From Oscillospiraceae bacterium (GTDB lineage: Bacteria > Bacillota > Clostridia > UBA1212), in contig SVJA01000003.1 of assembly GCA_015069195.1 (NCBI GenBank), positions 62,001-126,000 of the forward strand: a stretch of DNA of 64,000 nucleotides. Direction: 5' to 3'. The notes beneath the pieces were generated by a model. That model ran no database searches, had not been told where the DNA came from, and saw only the letters and a list, made by a program, of their open reading frames with translations. Made by a program: the position numbers and the translations under genes. Below are positions 46,523 to 53,852 of this stretch, piece after piece. Each line of letters starts with the position of its first letter. Position 1 is the first letter of the stretch.

Positions 46523-47113
46523 ATGAATTTACCGAACAAGTTGACAGTTCTCAGAATTATACTGATTCCTGTCTTTATGATATTTGCTTTTCCATATCCG
46601 GAATCGTTGCCGCTTTTTTCAAATGCCGAATGGTTTTTGAATTGTAAAGCGATTGTGGCATTTACAGTTTTTGTTCTTGCATCGATTACTGATTATCTTG
46701 ACGGATATATTGCCCGTAAAAATAATTTGGTTACCGACTTCGGAAAGTTTCTTGACCCGATTGCGGATAAATTATTGGTTACCGCTTGTTTGTTGTCACT
46801 TGCTTTTATAAGCGAAGCATATGTGTGGGCTACGATGATTATACTTATAAGAGAATTTGTTGTCACAGGAATGAGACTTATAGCGGCAGGCAAAGGTGTC
46901 GTGATAGCGGCAGGCAAATTGGGTAAGTGGAAAACCGCGACACAGATGGTTGCACTTTCTGTATTGCTTTTTGCTCCGATACTTCCGGATGGAGTATTCT
47001 ATGACATAGTGTTCTTTTTGGGTAATGTGACGATGGCGGTGTCTGTAGTTCTGACCATCGTTTCAGGTATAGAGTACATATACAAAAACAGATCACTTTT
47101 GGAGTCTAAATAA
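46523..47113 (+). CDS. pgsA: CDP-diacylglycerol--glycerol-3-phosphate phosphatidyltransferase
   Basis: Membrane enzyme that makes phosphatidylglycerol phosphate. The 196-residue protein starts MNLPNKLTVLRI, the standard PgsA N-terminus, and has the CDP-alcohol transferase motif D-x2-DG-x2-AR-x8-G-x3-D-x3-D as DYLDGYIARKNNLVTDFG then KFLDPIADKLL. Four to five further membrane helices follow. ATG 46523 stands 7 nt after AAGGGG. Confidence 0.96.
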   Translation: MNLPNKLTVLRIILIPVFMIFAFPYPESLPLFSNAEWFLNCKAIVAFTVFVLASITDYLDGYIARKNNLVTDFGKFLDPIADKLLVTACLLSLAFISEAYVWATMIILIREFVVTGMRLIAAGKGVVIAAGKLGKWKTATQMVALSVLLFAPILPDGVFYDIVFFLGNVTMAVSVVLTIVSGIEYIYKNRSLLESK

Positions 47114-47131
47114 AGAAAGGTTATTTTCGGT

Positions 47132-48157
47132 ATGATGGTATTAGTTGATGCTATGGGCGGCGACAATGCTCCTGCGGCTATAGTTAAGGGTTGTGTAGAT
47201 GCTCTCAATACGGAGGATGATTTCAGTGTTACCCTTATCGGTGACCGTCCGTCTATAGAAAAAGTTTTAGTTAACGAAAAATACGATAAAAACAGACTTT
47301 TTATACGACATACATCAGAGGTCATTACAAATGATGATTCTCCGACGAAAGCTATCCGCTCAAAACCGGATTCTTCTTTGGTTGTGGGCTTTAATATGCT
47401 CAAAGAAAAAGAGGGCGATGTCTTTATTTCAGCCGGTAGCAGCGGCGCGCTTCTTGCGGCGTCCGTTATGATTCTTAAGAGAATCAAAGGTGTGGAGAGA
47501 CCTGCGGTAGGTTCAGTTATTCCTACTAAAAAAGGAAAGCTTTTGCTTCTCGATTCAGGACTTAATCACACTTGCAGATCTAGCCATTATGTACAGTTCG
47601 GTTACTTGGGTGCGGCATATATGAAATCCGCATTCGGTGTGGAAAATCCGCGTGTCGGTTTGATAAACATAGGTACAGAGGACGAAAAGGGTACGGATGT
47701 TGTTCGCGAAGCAAATGTGATGCTTAGAGAGTCACGTCTTAATTACGTCGGAAATATCGAGAGCCGCGATTTGTTTGATGGTATTACGGATATAGCTGTT
47801 ACAGACGGTTTTACCGGAAACGTTGTACTCAAACTCATAGAGGGTGCATCTTCGTTCTTTGTAGGCGAACTTAAGAGTTTGTTATTTGCAAATCTTAAAT
47901 CCAAAATGGCTGCTCTTATGCTTAAGAAAGGTCTTGACGGATTCAAAAGAAAAATTGATGCAGATGTGAACGGCGGTGCTCCTATTTTAGGTATCGACGG
48001 ACTTGTGATAAAGAGCCACGGAAGTTCCAAAGCCAGAACGATAAAATATGTTGTATTGAAGGCAAAAGTACTTGCGGCAAGTAGCTTTATAGAGGATTTA
48101 AAACACGACTTCCTTACTGTCCCGAAGGAAAATCCGTCAGAAAACGCTGAAGCTTAA
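47132..48157 (+). CDS. plsX: Phosphate acyltransferase PlsX
   Basis: Converts acyl-ACP and phosphate to acyl-phosphate at the start of phospholipid synthesis. The 341-residue protein has VLVDAMGGDNAPAAIVKG, SAGSSGALLAASVMIL, LLLLDSGLNHTCRSSHYVQF and GGAPILGIDGLVIKSHGSS. ATG 47132 or 47135. It is directly upstream of acpP, a common pairing. Codon use is ordinary. Confidence 0.97.
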   Translation: MMVLVDAMGGDNAPAAIVKGCVDALNTEDDFSVTLIGDRPSIEKVLVNEKYDKNRLFIRHTSEVITNDDSPTKAIRSKPDSSLVVGFNMLKEKEGDVFISAGSSGALLAASVMILKRIKGVERPAVGSVIPTKKGKLLLLDSGLNHTCRSSHYVQFGYLGAAYMKSAFGVENPRVGLINIGTEDEKGTDVVREANVMLRESRLNYVGNIESRDLFDGITDIAVTDGFTGNVVLKLIEGASSFFVGELKSLLFANLKSKMAALMLKKGLDGFKRKIDADVNGGAPILGIDGLVIKSHGSSKARTIKYVVLKAKVLAASSFIEDLKHDFLTVPKENPSENAEA

Positions 48158-48253
48158 AATTTTACTTGACTTTTAGTATGTTTTTATATGATACTTTTGC
48201 AGTAAGATTAAATTTATATTTATATTTATGATTTTGAAAGGGGTATACCTAAA

Positions 48254-48478
48254 ATGTTGGATAAAATTGCGAAGATTGTTGCAGAACAGCTTGGTGTAGA
48301 GGAGAGTGCAGTTACTCCCGAAGCTTCTATCATAGAGGACCTCGGTGCAGATTCGCTTGATATAGTTGAGCTTATTATGGCTTTTGAACAGGAGTTTAAT
48401 ATTGAGATTCCTGATGAGACTGCAGAAAAGATCGCTACTATCGGTGATGTTCTCGATTACATAAACTCTGTAAAATAA
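48254..48478 (+). CDS. acpP: Acyl carrier protein
   Basis: A 74-residue acidic carrier with the phosphopantetheine serine in [11 protein letters not shown]. It carries growing acyl chains in fatty acid synthesis and supplies acyl groups to PlsX next door. GAAAGGGG before ATG. A 96-bp gap after plsX may hold its own promoter. Confidence 0.98.
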   Translation: MLDKIAKIVAEQLGVEESAVTPEASIIEDLGADSLDIVELIMAFEQEFNIEIPDETAEKIATIGDVLDYINSVK

Positions 48479-48523
48479 TACAGGTTTGTTGTTTGTGATT
48501 CTTGATTACAGGGAGATAGTGTT

Positions 48524-49231
48524 TTGGAAAAGAACTATCCGAACATAAGTGATTTAGAGAAAAAACTGAATTATTGTTTTAAGGATACAGAGCTTCTTAA
48601 GGGAGCTCTTATTCATACTTCCTACGCAAACGAACATACACGCGGAAAAAATGTGGTGAGGAGTAATGAACGTATCGAGTTTCTGGGTGATTCCGTGTTG
48701 GGACTTGCTGCAGGTTCATACATTTATGAAACATATTCTGATATGCCCGAGGGACGTATGTCAAAGCTTCGTGCGAGTGTTGTTTGCGAAGGCACACTTG
48801 CGGACATAGCGTTTTCGATAGGACTTGATAAGTATGTCAGACTCGGCGTGGGAGAGGCGCAGACCGGCGGTCGAAACAAGCCTTCTATCCTTTCTGATGC
48901 TTTGGAAAGTGTGTTTGCTGCGGTGTATCTTGATGCAGGATACGATGTTGCCAGAAATGTTGTTTTGTCGTTTATCGTGCCTGAAATAGAAAAGCGCGTA
49001 GATAATTTTGTTCTGTCGGACTATAAGAGCAGTTTGCAGGAATACTGCGCGAAAAAACATATGCAGGTTTCCTATGAAATAGTCGGTGAGACTGGTCCTG
49101 AACACAGCAGAAATTTTTCTGCAAAGGCGGCAACCTCGGATGGTATGAGTGCAATAGGAGAAGGTCGATCTAAAAAAGACGCGGAGCAACTTGCCGCGCG
49201 CAGATTGCTCAAAGTATTACAAGATAAATAG
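48524..49231 (+). CDS. rnc: Ribonuclease III
   Basis: Double-strand-specific endoribonuclease for rRNA maturation and cleavage of sense-antisense duplexes. The 235-residue protein has the RNase III signature ERIEFLGDSVLGLA near residue 46, the second metal-site segment ILSDALESVFAAVYLDAG near 125, and a C-terminal dsRNA-binding domain (SSLQEYCAKKHMQVSYE to SKKDAEQLAARRLL). TTG start behind AGGGAG. It follows acpP as in many Firmicutes. Confidence 0.97.
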   Translation: MEKNYPNISDLEKKLNYCFKDTELLKGALIHTSYANEHTRGKNVVRSNERIEFLGDSVLGLAAGSYIYETYSDMPEGRMSKLRASVVCEGTLADIAFSIGLDKYVRLGVGEAQTGGRNKPSILSDALESVFAAVYLDAGYDVARNVVLSFIVPEIEKRVDNFVLSDYKSSLQEYCAKKHMQVSYEIVGETGPEHSRNFSAKAATSDGMSAIGEGRSKKDAEQLAARRLLKVLQDK

Positions 49232-49243
49232 TATTACAAAAGG

Positions 49244-49270
49244 AAGCCTTTTTATAAGGCTTTTTGTTTT
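49244..49270 (+). terminator. Terminator of rnc
   Basis: AAGCCTT/AAGGCTT stem with a 5-nt loop, followed by TTTGTTTT. Confidence 0.75.
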
Positions 49271-49287
49271 AAAAGGGAAGAAAGATA

Positions 49288-50310
49288 ATGTTAATAATAC
49301 CGATTTTCGTGCCCCATGCCGGTTGCCCTAATGATTGTTGTTTTTGCAATCAAAAGATTATAAGCGGAAATACTTCTGTGCCGGATAAAGCTTCGGTTGT
49401 TGAGACTATACTTTTTTATGAAAAAATTGCATACCGATATGACGAGGTACAGATTGCTTTTTACGGCGGCAGTTTTACTGCGATAGAATCGTCTTTACAG
49501 GAAATGTTTTTAGAAGCGGTGCAACCATTTTTGAAAACAAACGGTGGTTTTATAGACTGTATCAGAGCGTCTACAAGGCCTGATTGTATAGATGAGACTG
49601 TTATCGGCAGGTTGAAAAAGTACAATGTGTCTATAATCGAACTAGGTGCTCAATCGATGGATGATAAAGTGCTTGAAATGTCAAAACGAGGTCATAATTC
49701 AGATGCTACAAGGCGTGCTGCAAAACTTTTAAAAGAAGCCGGTATAACTTTGGGTCTCCAGACTATGACAGGCCTTCCGGGTGCTACGGCTGAGAGTGAC
49801 AAAAGAACTGCTTGCGAGGTTGCAAAACTAGAGCCTGATCTGGTGAGAATTTATCCTACGATAGTTATAAAAAATACCGATTTGTGCGAGTGGTTTTTAC
49901 GCGGAGAATACACTTCACCCACGCTCGAAGAAACCGTAGAGTTATGTGCTGATTTATTTGAATTTTATGACAGCCGCAACATTACGGTAATTCGTATGGG
50001 GCTTCAATCTTCCGACAACATAAGTGACGGCGGTGATATAGCGAGCGGTCCTTATCATCCTGCTTTCGGTCAGCTTGTTAAATCAAGGATTGCGCTGAGA
50101 AAACTTGTGGGTGCTATCGAGGCTACAATCTATACTGAGACTCAAGGAAAAGAACTTTGCGTAAATATTCCGACGGGTAAGTGTTCAGATTACACCGGTC
50201 AGAAAAAATACAATTCAGAGTACATAAAAAATAAATTCGGCTTTTCTGCGGTGAAGTTTTATGAACAGGATTACTGCAAAGACTTTCCGGAAGTTTTTAT
50301 CAGACAGTAA
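49288..50310 (+). CDS. Elp3-like radical SAM protein
   Basis: A 340-residue radical SAM protein with the cluster motif HAGCPNDCCFCNQ near residue 11 and the Elp3-type segments FYGGSFTAIE, RASTRPDCID, ELGAQSMDDKVLEMSKRGH and TMTGLPGATAESD. It lacks the acetyltransferase domain of true Elp3. Relatives are often annotated as coproporphyrinogen oxidase-like, but the sequence fits the Elp3 branch. It commonly follows rnc in Clostridia. Its end overlaps the convergent comEA gene by 11 bp. Confidence 0.85.
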   Translation: MLIIPIFVPHAGCPNDCCFCNQKIISGNTSVPDKASVVETILFYEKIAYRYDEVQIAFYGGSFTAIESSLQEMFLEAVQPFLKTNGGFIDCIRASTRPDCIDETVIGRLKKYNVSIIELGAQSMDDKVLEMSKRGHNSDATRRAAKLLKEAGITLGLQTMTGLPGATAESDKRTACEVAKLEPDLVRIYPTIVIKNTDLCEWFLRGEYTSPTLEETVELCADLFEFYDSRNITVIRMGLQSSDNISDGGDIASGPYHPAFGQLVKSRIALRKLVGAIEATIYTETQGKELCVNIPTGKCSDYTGQKKYNSEYIKNKFGFSAVKFYEQDYCKDFPEVFIRQ

Positions 50311-50995
50311 TCATTTCTTTTATAGATTCAAATCGTGATTGCTTTATGCCGGGAACTTTCATTATATCTTCTATATACTCGAACGGTCCGTTTTTATCTC
50401 TGTAATCAATGATTTTTTGCGCTGTGCTTTCTCCTATACCGGGAAGATTGCACAGCATTTTTTTGTCGGCGGTATTCAGATTTATTTTGCCTATGCCGAC
50501 AGACACTGAAATGTCGGTCTCAGGCGTTTTTGTTTCTGACGGATATGCCGTAGATATCCAATCTGTGTAATTAACTATAAAGTCTGTGTCGGATTCGTTC
50601 GCTGATGGTATTTTTATCATCATATGGTCTGACAGCGGGTATGCCATATTTATCTTCGTGGGATCTGCTTCTTCCGTAAGTCCGCCGGCGGCATCTACTG
50701 CATCTTGTACAATGCTTCCGAAAGGTATTTCCACTACGGACGGATTTGCGACACAGCCTATAATATAGATCGTGATTTCAGGTGCTGTTGTCTGCACGGG
50801 AGAGAGGGTAGAAGTGCTTTCTGCAGGTTGTGGTGATGATGTCGATATGAGAATGTCAGGGTTTTCTGTAAGTATGTTTTGATTTTTTCTGATCGTATAG
50901 CCGACGACTCCCAAAACGATGAATATCAGTACGATAAAGGCAAATTTGATCCACGAAGGAATATATATGATACGTCCGAAAATTTTAATTCTCAC
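50300..50995 (-). CDS. comEA: ComEA-type DNA-binding competence protein
   Basis: A 231-residue membrane-anchored protein: one N-terminal helix (about residues 18-35), a Ser/Thr/Pro-rich linker, an SLBB domain (ITIYIIGCVANPSVVEIPFG to AYPLSDHMMIKIP) and two helix-hairpin-helix motifs (INLNTADKKMLCNLPGIGEST and FEYIEDIMKVPGIKQSRFE). ComEA binds incoming DNA outside the cell during transformation. GTG start behind AGGAGG. comEB/comEC are not in the window. The promoter carries the same palindrome half as recA. Confidence 0.93.
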   Translation of the reverse strand: MRIKIFGRIIYIPSWIKFAFIVLIFIVLGVVGYTIRKNQNILTENPDILISTSSPQPAESTSTLSPVQTTAPEITIYIIGCVANPSVVEIPFGSIVQDAVDAAGGLTEEADPTKINMAYPLSDHMMIKIPSANESDTDFIVNYTDWISTAYPSETKTPETDISVSVGIGKINLNTADKKMLCNLPGIGESTAQKIIDYRDKNGPFEYIEDIMKVPGIKQSRFESIKEMITV

Positions 50996-51027
50996 AATAT
51001 TCGCCTCCTGACTTTTGATTTACAAAA

Positions 51028-51056
51028 ATGGTATTTTATTTCCCGGAGGGTGTCAA
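51028..51056 (-). promoter_or_regulatory. comEA promoter with GGGAAAT element in the spacer
   Basis: On the minus strand TTGACA (51056-51051), 17-bp spacer, TACCAT (51033-51028). The spacer contains CCGGGAAAT, matching 9 bases of the recA palindrome at a similar place. Confidence 0.6.
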
Positions 51057-51062
51057 TTATTT

Positions 51063-51134
51063 CCCACCTACAAAGCCGATGTAAATTTATGGTTTACTTC
51101 GTAAAAATAAATTTGTATCAGCTTTGTAGGTGGG
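51063..51134. repeat. 27-bp inverted repeat
   Basis: CCCACCTACAAAGCCGAT... (51063-51089) is matched in reverse by ...ATCAGCTTTGTAGGTGGG (51108-51134), 24 of 27 positions, with an 18-bp loop. The right arm lies inside the first direct repeat; the copy of that arm in the second repeat is an exact match to the first 18 bases. Confidence 0.75.
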
Positions 51135-51387
51135 ATTCGTGTGTGTCGAATAAGAGGATGGTTTACTTCCTACGGTCGTAAAAATAAATTCTTCAATCTG
51201 CCGGCTCGTCCTTTGCCAAAATAGCGATTTGTTTTGTGATCGAACTGTTTGGCGTGCCGGAGAAATATCAGAGCAAAAAATAGTTTACTTCGTAAAAATA
51301 AATTTGTATCGGCTTTGTAGGTGGGATTCGTGTGTGGCGAGTAAGAGGATGGTTTACTTACTACAGTCGTGAAAATAAATTTTTCAA
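51092..51387. repeat. Pair of 105-bp direct repeats with a structured middle
   Basis: 51092-51196 and 51283-51387 are alike at about 98 of 105 positions. The 86 bp between contain nested inverted repeats CCGGC/GCCGG and GCCAAA/TTTGGC with an inner CGAT/ATCG (51201-51260). No reading frame of note. It may be a miniature mobile element or a duplicated regulatory RNA region. Confidence 0.7.
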
Positions 51388-51414
51388 CAGACTCAAAAAA
51401 AGCATATCACCTGC

Positions 51415-51428
51415 ATTTCCCGGGAAAT
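51415..51428. promoter_or_regulatory. Palindrome ATTTCCCGGGAAAT upstream of toxin 2
   Basis: Identical over 14 bp to the operator-like palindrome in the recA promoter. It lies 11 bp before the predicted -35 of the toxin promoter. Confidence 0.6.
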
Positions 51429-51439
51429 ACTTTACATCC

Positions 51440-51468
51440 TTTACAAATAAATCCCAGTGTGGCATTAT
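51440..51468 (+). promoter_or_regulatory. Promoter of toxin 2
   Basis: TTTACA (51440-51445), 17-bp spacer, CATTAT (51463-51468). The predicted start near 51475 coincides with the 5' stem-loop ACAGGT/ACCTGT (51475-51490). Confidence 0.55.
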
Positions 51469-51474
51469 CTGACT

Positions 51475-51582
51475 ACAGGTAACAACCTGTCGGGGTGTTA
51501 CCGATAAAGAATACGGTTGTCCTTCTTGTTTTTGTTTACAGTCGGCTTACGGTCGCTGTATTAAAGACAGGAGGTGATGTGT
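51475..51582 (+). promoter_or_regulatory. Leader of toxin message 2 with cis-complementary segments
   Basis: The leader begins with a stem-loop (51475-51490). TTACCGATAA (51498-51507) is the exact complement of 51738-51747, and 51515-51537 pairs with 51714-51736 at 21 of 23 positions. AGGAGGTGAT (51569-51578) is a perfect match to the 16S rRNA end. Confidence 0.65.
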
Positions 51583-51702
51583 ATGAAGGATTTTGAAATT
51601 ATCATGATCGTACTCTATGTCGCAGAACTTATCTTATCTTTAATCTTTTTTTACATAAATAGAATCAGCCGTGCTCCAAACACCAATAACGGACACGGCT
51701 GA
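51583..51702 (+). CDS. Small hydrophobic peptide, probable type I toxin 2
   Basis: A 39-residue peptide: MKDFEIIMIVLYVAEL, then ILSLIFFYINRIS and a polar tail RAPNTNNGHG. One membrane helix (residues 6-25) after a short charged N-terminus, like TxpA-type toxins. The start has a full-length Shine-Dalgarno sequence 8 nt away. A 13-bp stem (51661-51673 with 51694-51706) covers the last codons and stop. A strong convergent promoter lies behind. Architecture matches the 36.1-kb locus in inverted orientation. Toxicity is inferred, not shown. Confidence 0.7.
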   Translation: MKDFEIIMIVLYVAELILSLIFFYINRISRAPNTNNGHG

Positions 51703-51756
51703 TTCTCAATAACAAACAAAAACAAGGAGCACAACCATTATCGGTAATGCCTTTGT
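51655..51756 (-). ncRNA. Predicted antisense antitoxin RNA 2
   Basis: Predicted from the minus-strand promoter at 51791-51763 to the hairpin AGAATCAGCCGTG/CACGGCTGATTCT (51706-51661) and the following ATTT. About 100 nt. It overlaps the 3' part of the toxin message and part of its coding end. Confidence 0.6.
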
Positions 51757-51762
51757 ATAAAT

Positions 51763-51791
51763 ATATTACAAAACTAAATAATGTGTGTCAA
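51763..51791 (-). promoter_or_regulatory. Promoter of antisense RNA 2
   Basis: On the minus strand TTGACA (51791-51786), 17-bp spacer, TAATAT (51768-51763), preceded by TTCCAATTCTTTACCA as at the first locus. Confidence 0.7.
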
Positions 51792-51870
51792 TGGTAAAGA
51801 ATTGGAAATTTATTGTTATAAAAAATTATAAATATTTGAAAATCCATAATATCGTTGAAATATCGAAAAA

Positions 51871-51913
51871 AAAATTTATGGTTTATACGCATAGCGGGTA
51901 AACCATAAATTTT
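51871..51913. terminator. Terminator after the GH43 gene
   Basis: A perfect 15-bp inverted repeat AAAATTTATGGTTTA/TAAACCATAAATTTT with a 13-nt loop and T-runs on the minus strand. Confidence 0.75.
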
Positions 51914-51931
51914 GTTCAGTTCTCTTTTGTC

Positions 51932-52981
51932 TTACTCAAAATCTTCTATCTTCCATTCATCGTACCAATGCAGGACAGGCATTCCATTTTCGAATGTAAC
52001 GGGGAGCCATACATAATCGGCAAGCGATGTATTTTCTGCAGTTAAAGCATTTACGTCAACATCGTATTTTTCTTTGGCCGGATTGAACCACATTTCAAAG
52101 ATGTCGCATATGTTGGGTATATCGGGTTTAAGGTCTGTGAGCCAACGGTCTGCAAGTGCGATATAGAGATCTTTTTTCAGCGGATGCTTGAAAACCGAAG
52201 TTATCTGTGAGTTGTAAGAATCTTTTCCCGGATCATCGATATGAGGATCACCCAAAACTCTCCAAGGTCCGTGGATATCGTCTGCTTCTGCAACTTCCGA
52301 AGGATTTGGGAAGTAGCCTGTTGTACCGGATGTGAAAAGATATTTTTTGCCGTCCCTTACAAAGAATGCAGGAGCTTCACGCACAAAAGGCGGGAACGGT
52401 TGCGGGAAATGGGAGCTGAATCTTCCGGTAACATCAGTATAGTCATCCGTAAGGTCTGCGACGATAAGTTCTGTGTGAACTTTCTCGAAAATTATGTAGG
52501 CTTTCTGTGTGTCCGGTTCGACATAGAGGTCAAAATCTCCGGAGAACATTCCGAGCGGTTGTACTGACTTTATATGTTTAAAAGGACCGGTGATGGTGTC
52601 GGAAACGAGTATTGCCATATACTGCCTTTGACCGTCACTCATCATAATTTTGAGCCACATTACAAAACGATTGTCTTTTTTGTTGTAAATAATATGCGGT
52701 CTGTCTGCAAACTGATAAGGATTTAACGGGCTTTCAGGGTCGTTTTCCTCGGGAACACATACAAAACCTTCGTCTTTCCAGTTGTAAAGATCTTCGGATG
52801 AATAGATTTTCATGCCGTAATGCCATACGCCTTGTCTGTAGGGCAGTGTTTTTTCTTTGTTTTCTCCGTACCAATAGTATTTGCCGTCAACATACATAAT
52901 TGAACCGCCGTGGGCGTGAATTCTTTTGCCCTCGGTGTCTAGCCACACCTGTCCGGGTCTTATGGAATCGTACTTATTCAA
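51932..52981 (-). CDS. Glycoside hydrolase family 43-like protein
   Basis: A 349-residue five-bladed beta-propeller enzyme without signal peptide. The N-terminal IHAHGGSIMYVDGKYYWYGENK, IYSSEDLYNWKDEGFV, RPHIIYNKKDNRFVMW, REAPAFFVRDGKKYLFTS and SYNSQITSVFKHP segments follow the GH43 (subfamily 24-like) pattern of exo-beta-1,3-galactanase relatives. Catalytic assignment is tentative. TTG start after AAAGGAG. It would act on short galactan or arabinan-type oligosaccharides inside the cell. It is alone between the toxin locus and deoD. Confidence 0.82.
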   Translation of the reverse strand: MNKYDSIRPGQVWLDTEGKRIHAHGGSIMYVDGKYYWYGENKEKTLPYRQGVWHYGMKIYSSEDLYNWKDEGFVCVPEENDPESPLNPYQFADRPHIIYNKKDNRFVMWLKIMMSDGQRQYMAILVSDTITGPFKHIKSVQPLGMFSGDFDLYVEPDTQKAYIIFEKVHTELIVADLTDDYTDVTGRFSSHFPQPFPPFVREAPAFFVRDGKKYLFTSGTTGYFPNPSEVAEADDIHGPWRVLGDPHIDDPGKDSYNSQITSVFKHPLKKDLYIALADRWLTDLKPDIPNICDIFEMWFNPAKEKYDVDVNALTAENTSLADYVWLPVTFENGMPVLHWYDEWKIEDFE

Positions 52982-53123
52982 GATAATATCTCCTTTGAAT
53001 TTTTATTTCGTATACTGTTGCGACGATTGTATAATAAATTTGCGCAGAATACAAATAAATATTTAACTCAGATGACAAAATATGATATTATAAAAATGAG
53101 AAATATTAAAGGACGTGTTTTGT

Positions 53124-53852
53124 ATGGAAAATAAAAATTATCCTACACCTCATATAAATGCAAAACCGGAAGATTTTGCAAAGACTGTACTTATGCCGGG
53201 CGATCCGCTCCGCGCAAAATTTATTGCGGAGACATATCTTGAAAATCCCGTACTTGTAAATAATGTGCGCGGTGTGCAGGGCTATACAGGAACTTACAAA
53301 GGCGTAAGAGTTTCCGTTATGGCAAGCGGTATGGGAATGCCGTCGATGGGTATTTACAGCTACGAACTTTTTAATTTTTTCGGAGTTGAAAATATAATAA
53401 GAGTAGGTTCTGCCGGTTCACTTAATATGGATGTGAATGTACGCGATGTGGTTATAGGAATGGGTGCTTGTACAAATTCTGCGTATGTAAAGCAGTTTGA
53501 CTTGCCTGGCACATTTTCGGCGACGGCAGACTACAAACTGATGCAGACCGCAGTTGATGTATCAAAGGAAATGGGTGTCAACTGGCACGTAGGAAATATT
53601 CTTTCATCGGATACTTTTTACAGCGATGATATGACCGCCAATGACAAGTGGAGCAAATTAGGTGTCATGGCTGTGGAAATGGAAGCTGCCGCTCTTTATA
53701 TGAATGCCGCTCGCGCCCGCAAGCGTGCGCTCGTAATCTGCACAATCTCCGACCACATATACAAAAACGAAGCAACAACCGCAGAGGAAAGACAAAATTC
53801 ATTTACTCAGATGATGGAGATTGCGCTTGAAACGGCGGTGCGTATGGAATGA
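53124..53852 (+). CDS. deoD: Purine nucleoside phosphorylase DeoD
   Basis: Hexameric enzyme that splits purine (deoxy)nucleosides with phosphate to base and pentose-1-phosphate. The 242-residue protein starts PTPHINAKPEDFAKTVLMPGDPLRAKFIA, with ASGMGMPSMGIYSYELF, RVGSAGS, and VEMEAAALY toward the end. ATG 53124 follows AAAGGACG by 9 nt. Its stop overlaps the deoB start by 4 bp, so the two steps are coupled. Confidence 0.97.
   Translation: MENKNYPTPHINAKPEDFAKTVLMPGDPLRAKFIAETYLENPVLVNNVRGVQGYTGTYKGVRVSVMASGMGMPSMGIYSYELFNFFGVENIIRVGSAGSLNMDVNVRDVVIGMGACTNSAYVKQFDLPGTFSATADYKLMQTAVDVSKEMGVNWHVGNILSSDTFYSDDMTANDKWSKLGVMAVEMEAAALYMNAARARKRALVICTISDHIYKNEATTAEERQNSFTQMMEIALETAVRME

Noticed and set aside
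49288-50310. Coproporphyrinogen III oxidase (hemN)
   Set aside because: The segments RASTRPDCID and ELGAQSMDDKVL fit Elp3-type radical SAM proteins; HemN-specific motifs are missing.
51092-51387. Possible CRISPR array
   Set aside because: Only two copies of 105 bp, far too long for CRISPR repeats, with one structured spacer and no cas genes.
51041-51400. Insertion sequence or prophage remnant
   Set aside because: No transposase, integrase or phage frame, however broken, can be read; only short repeats are present.
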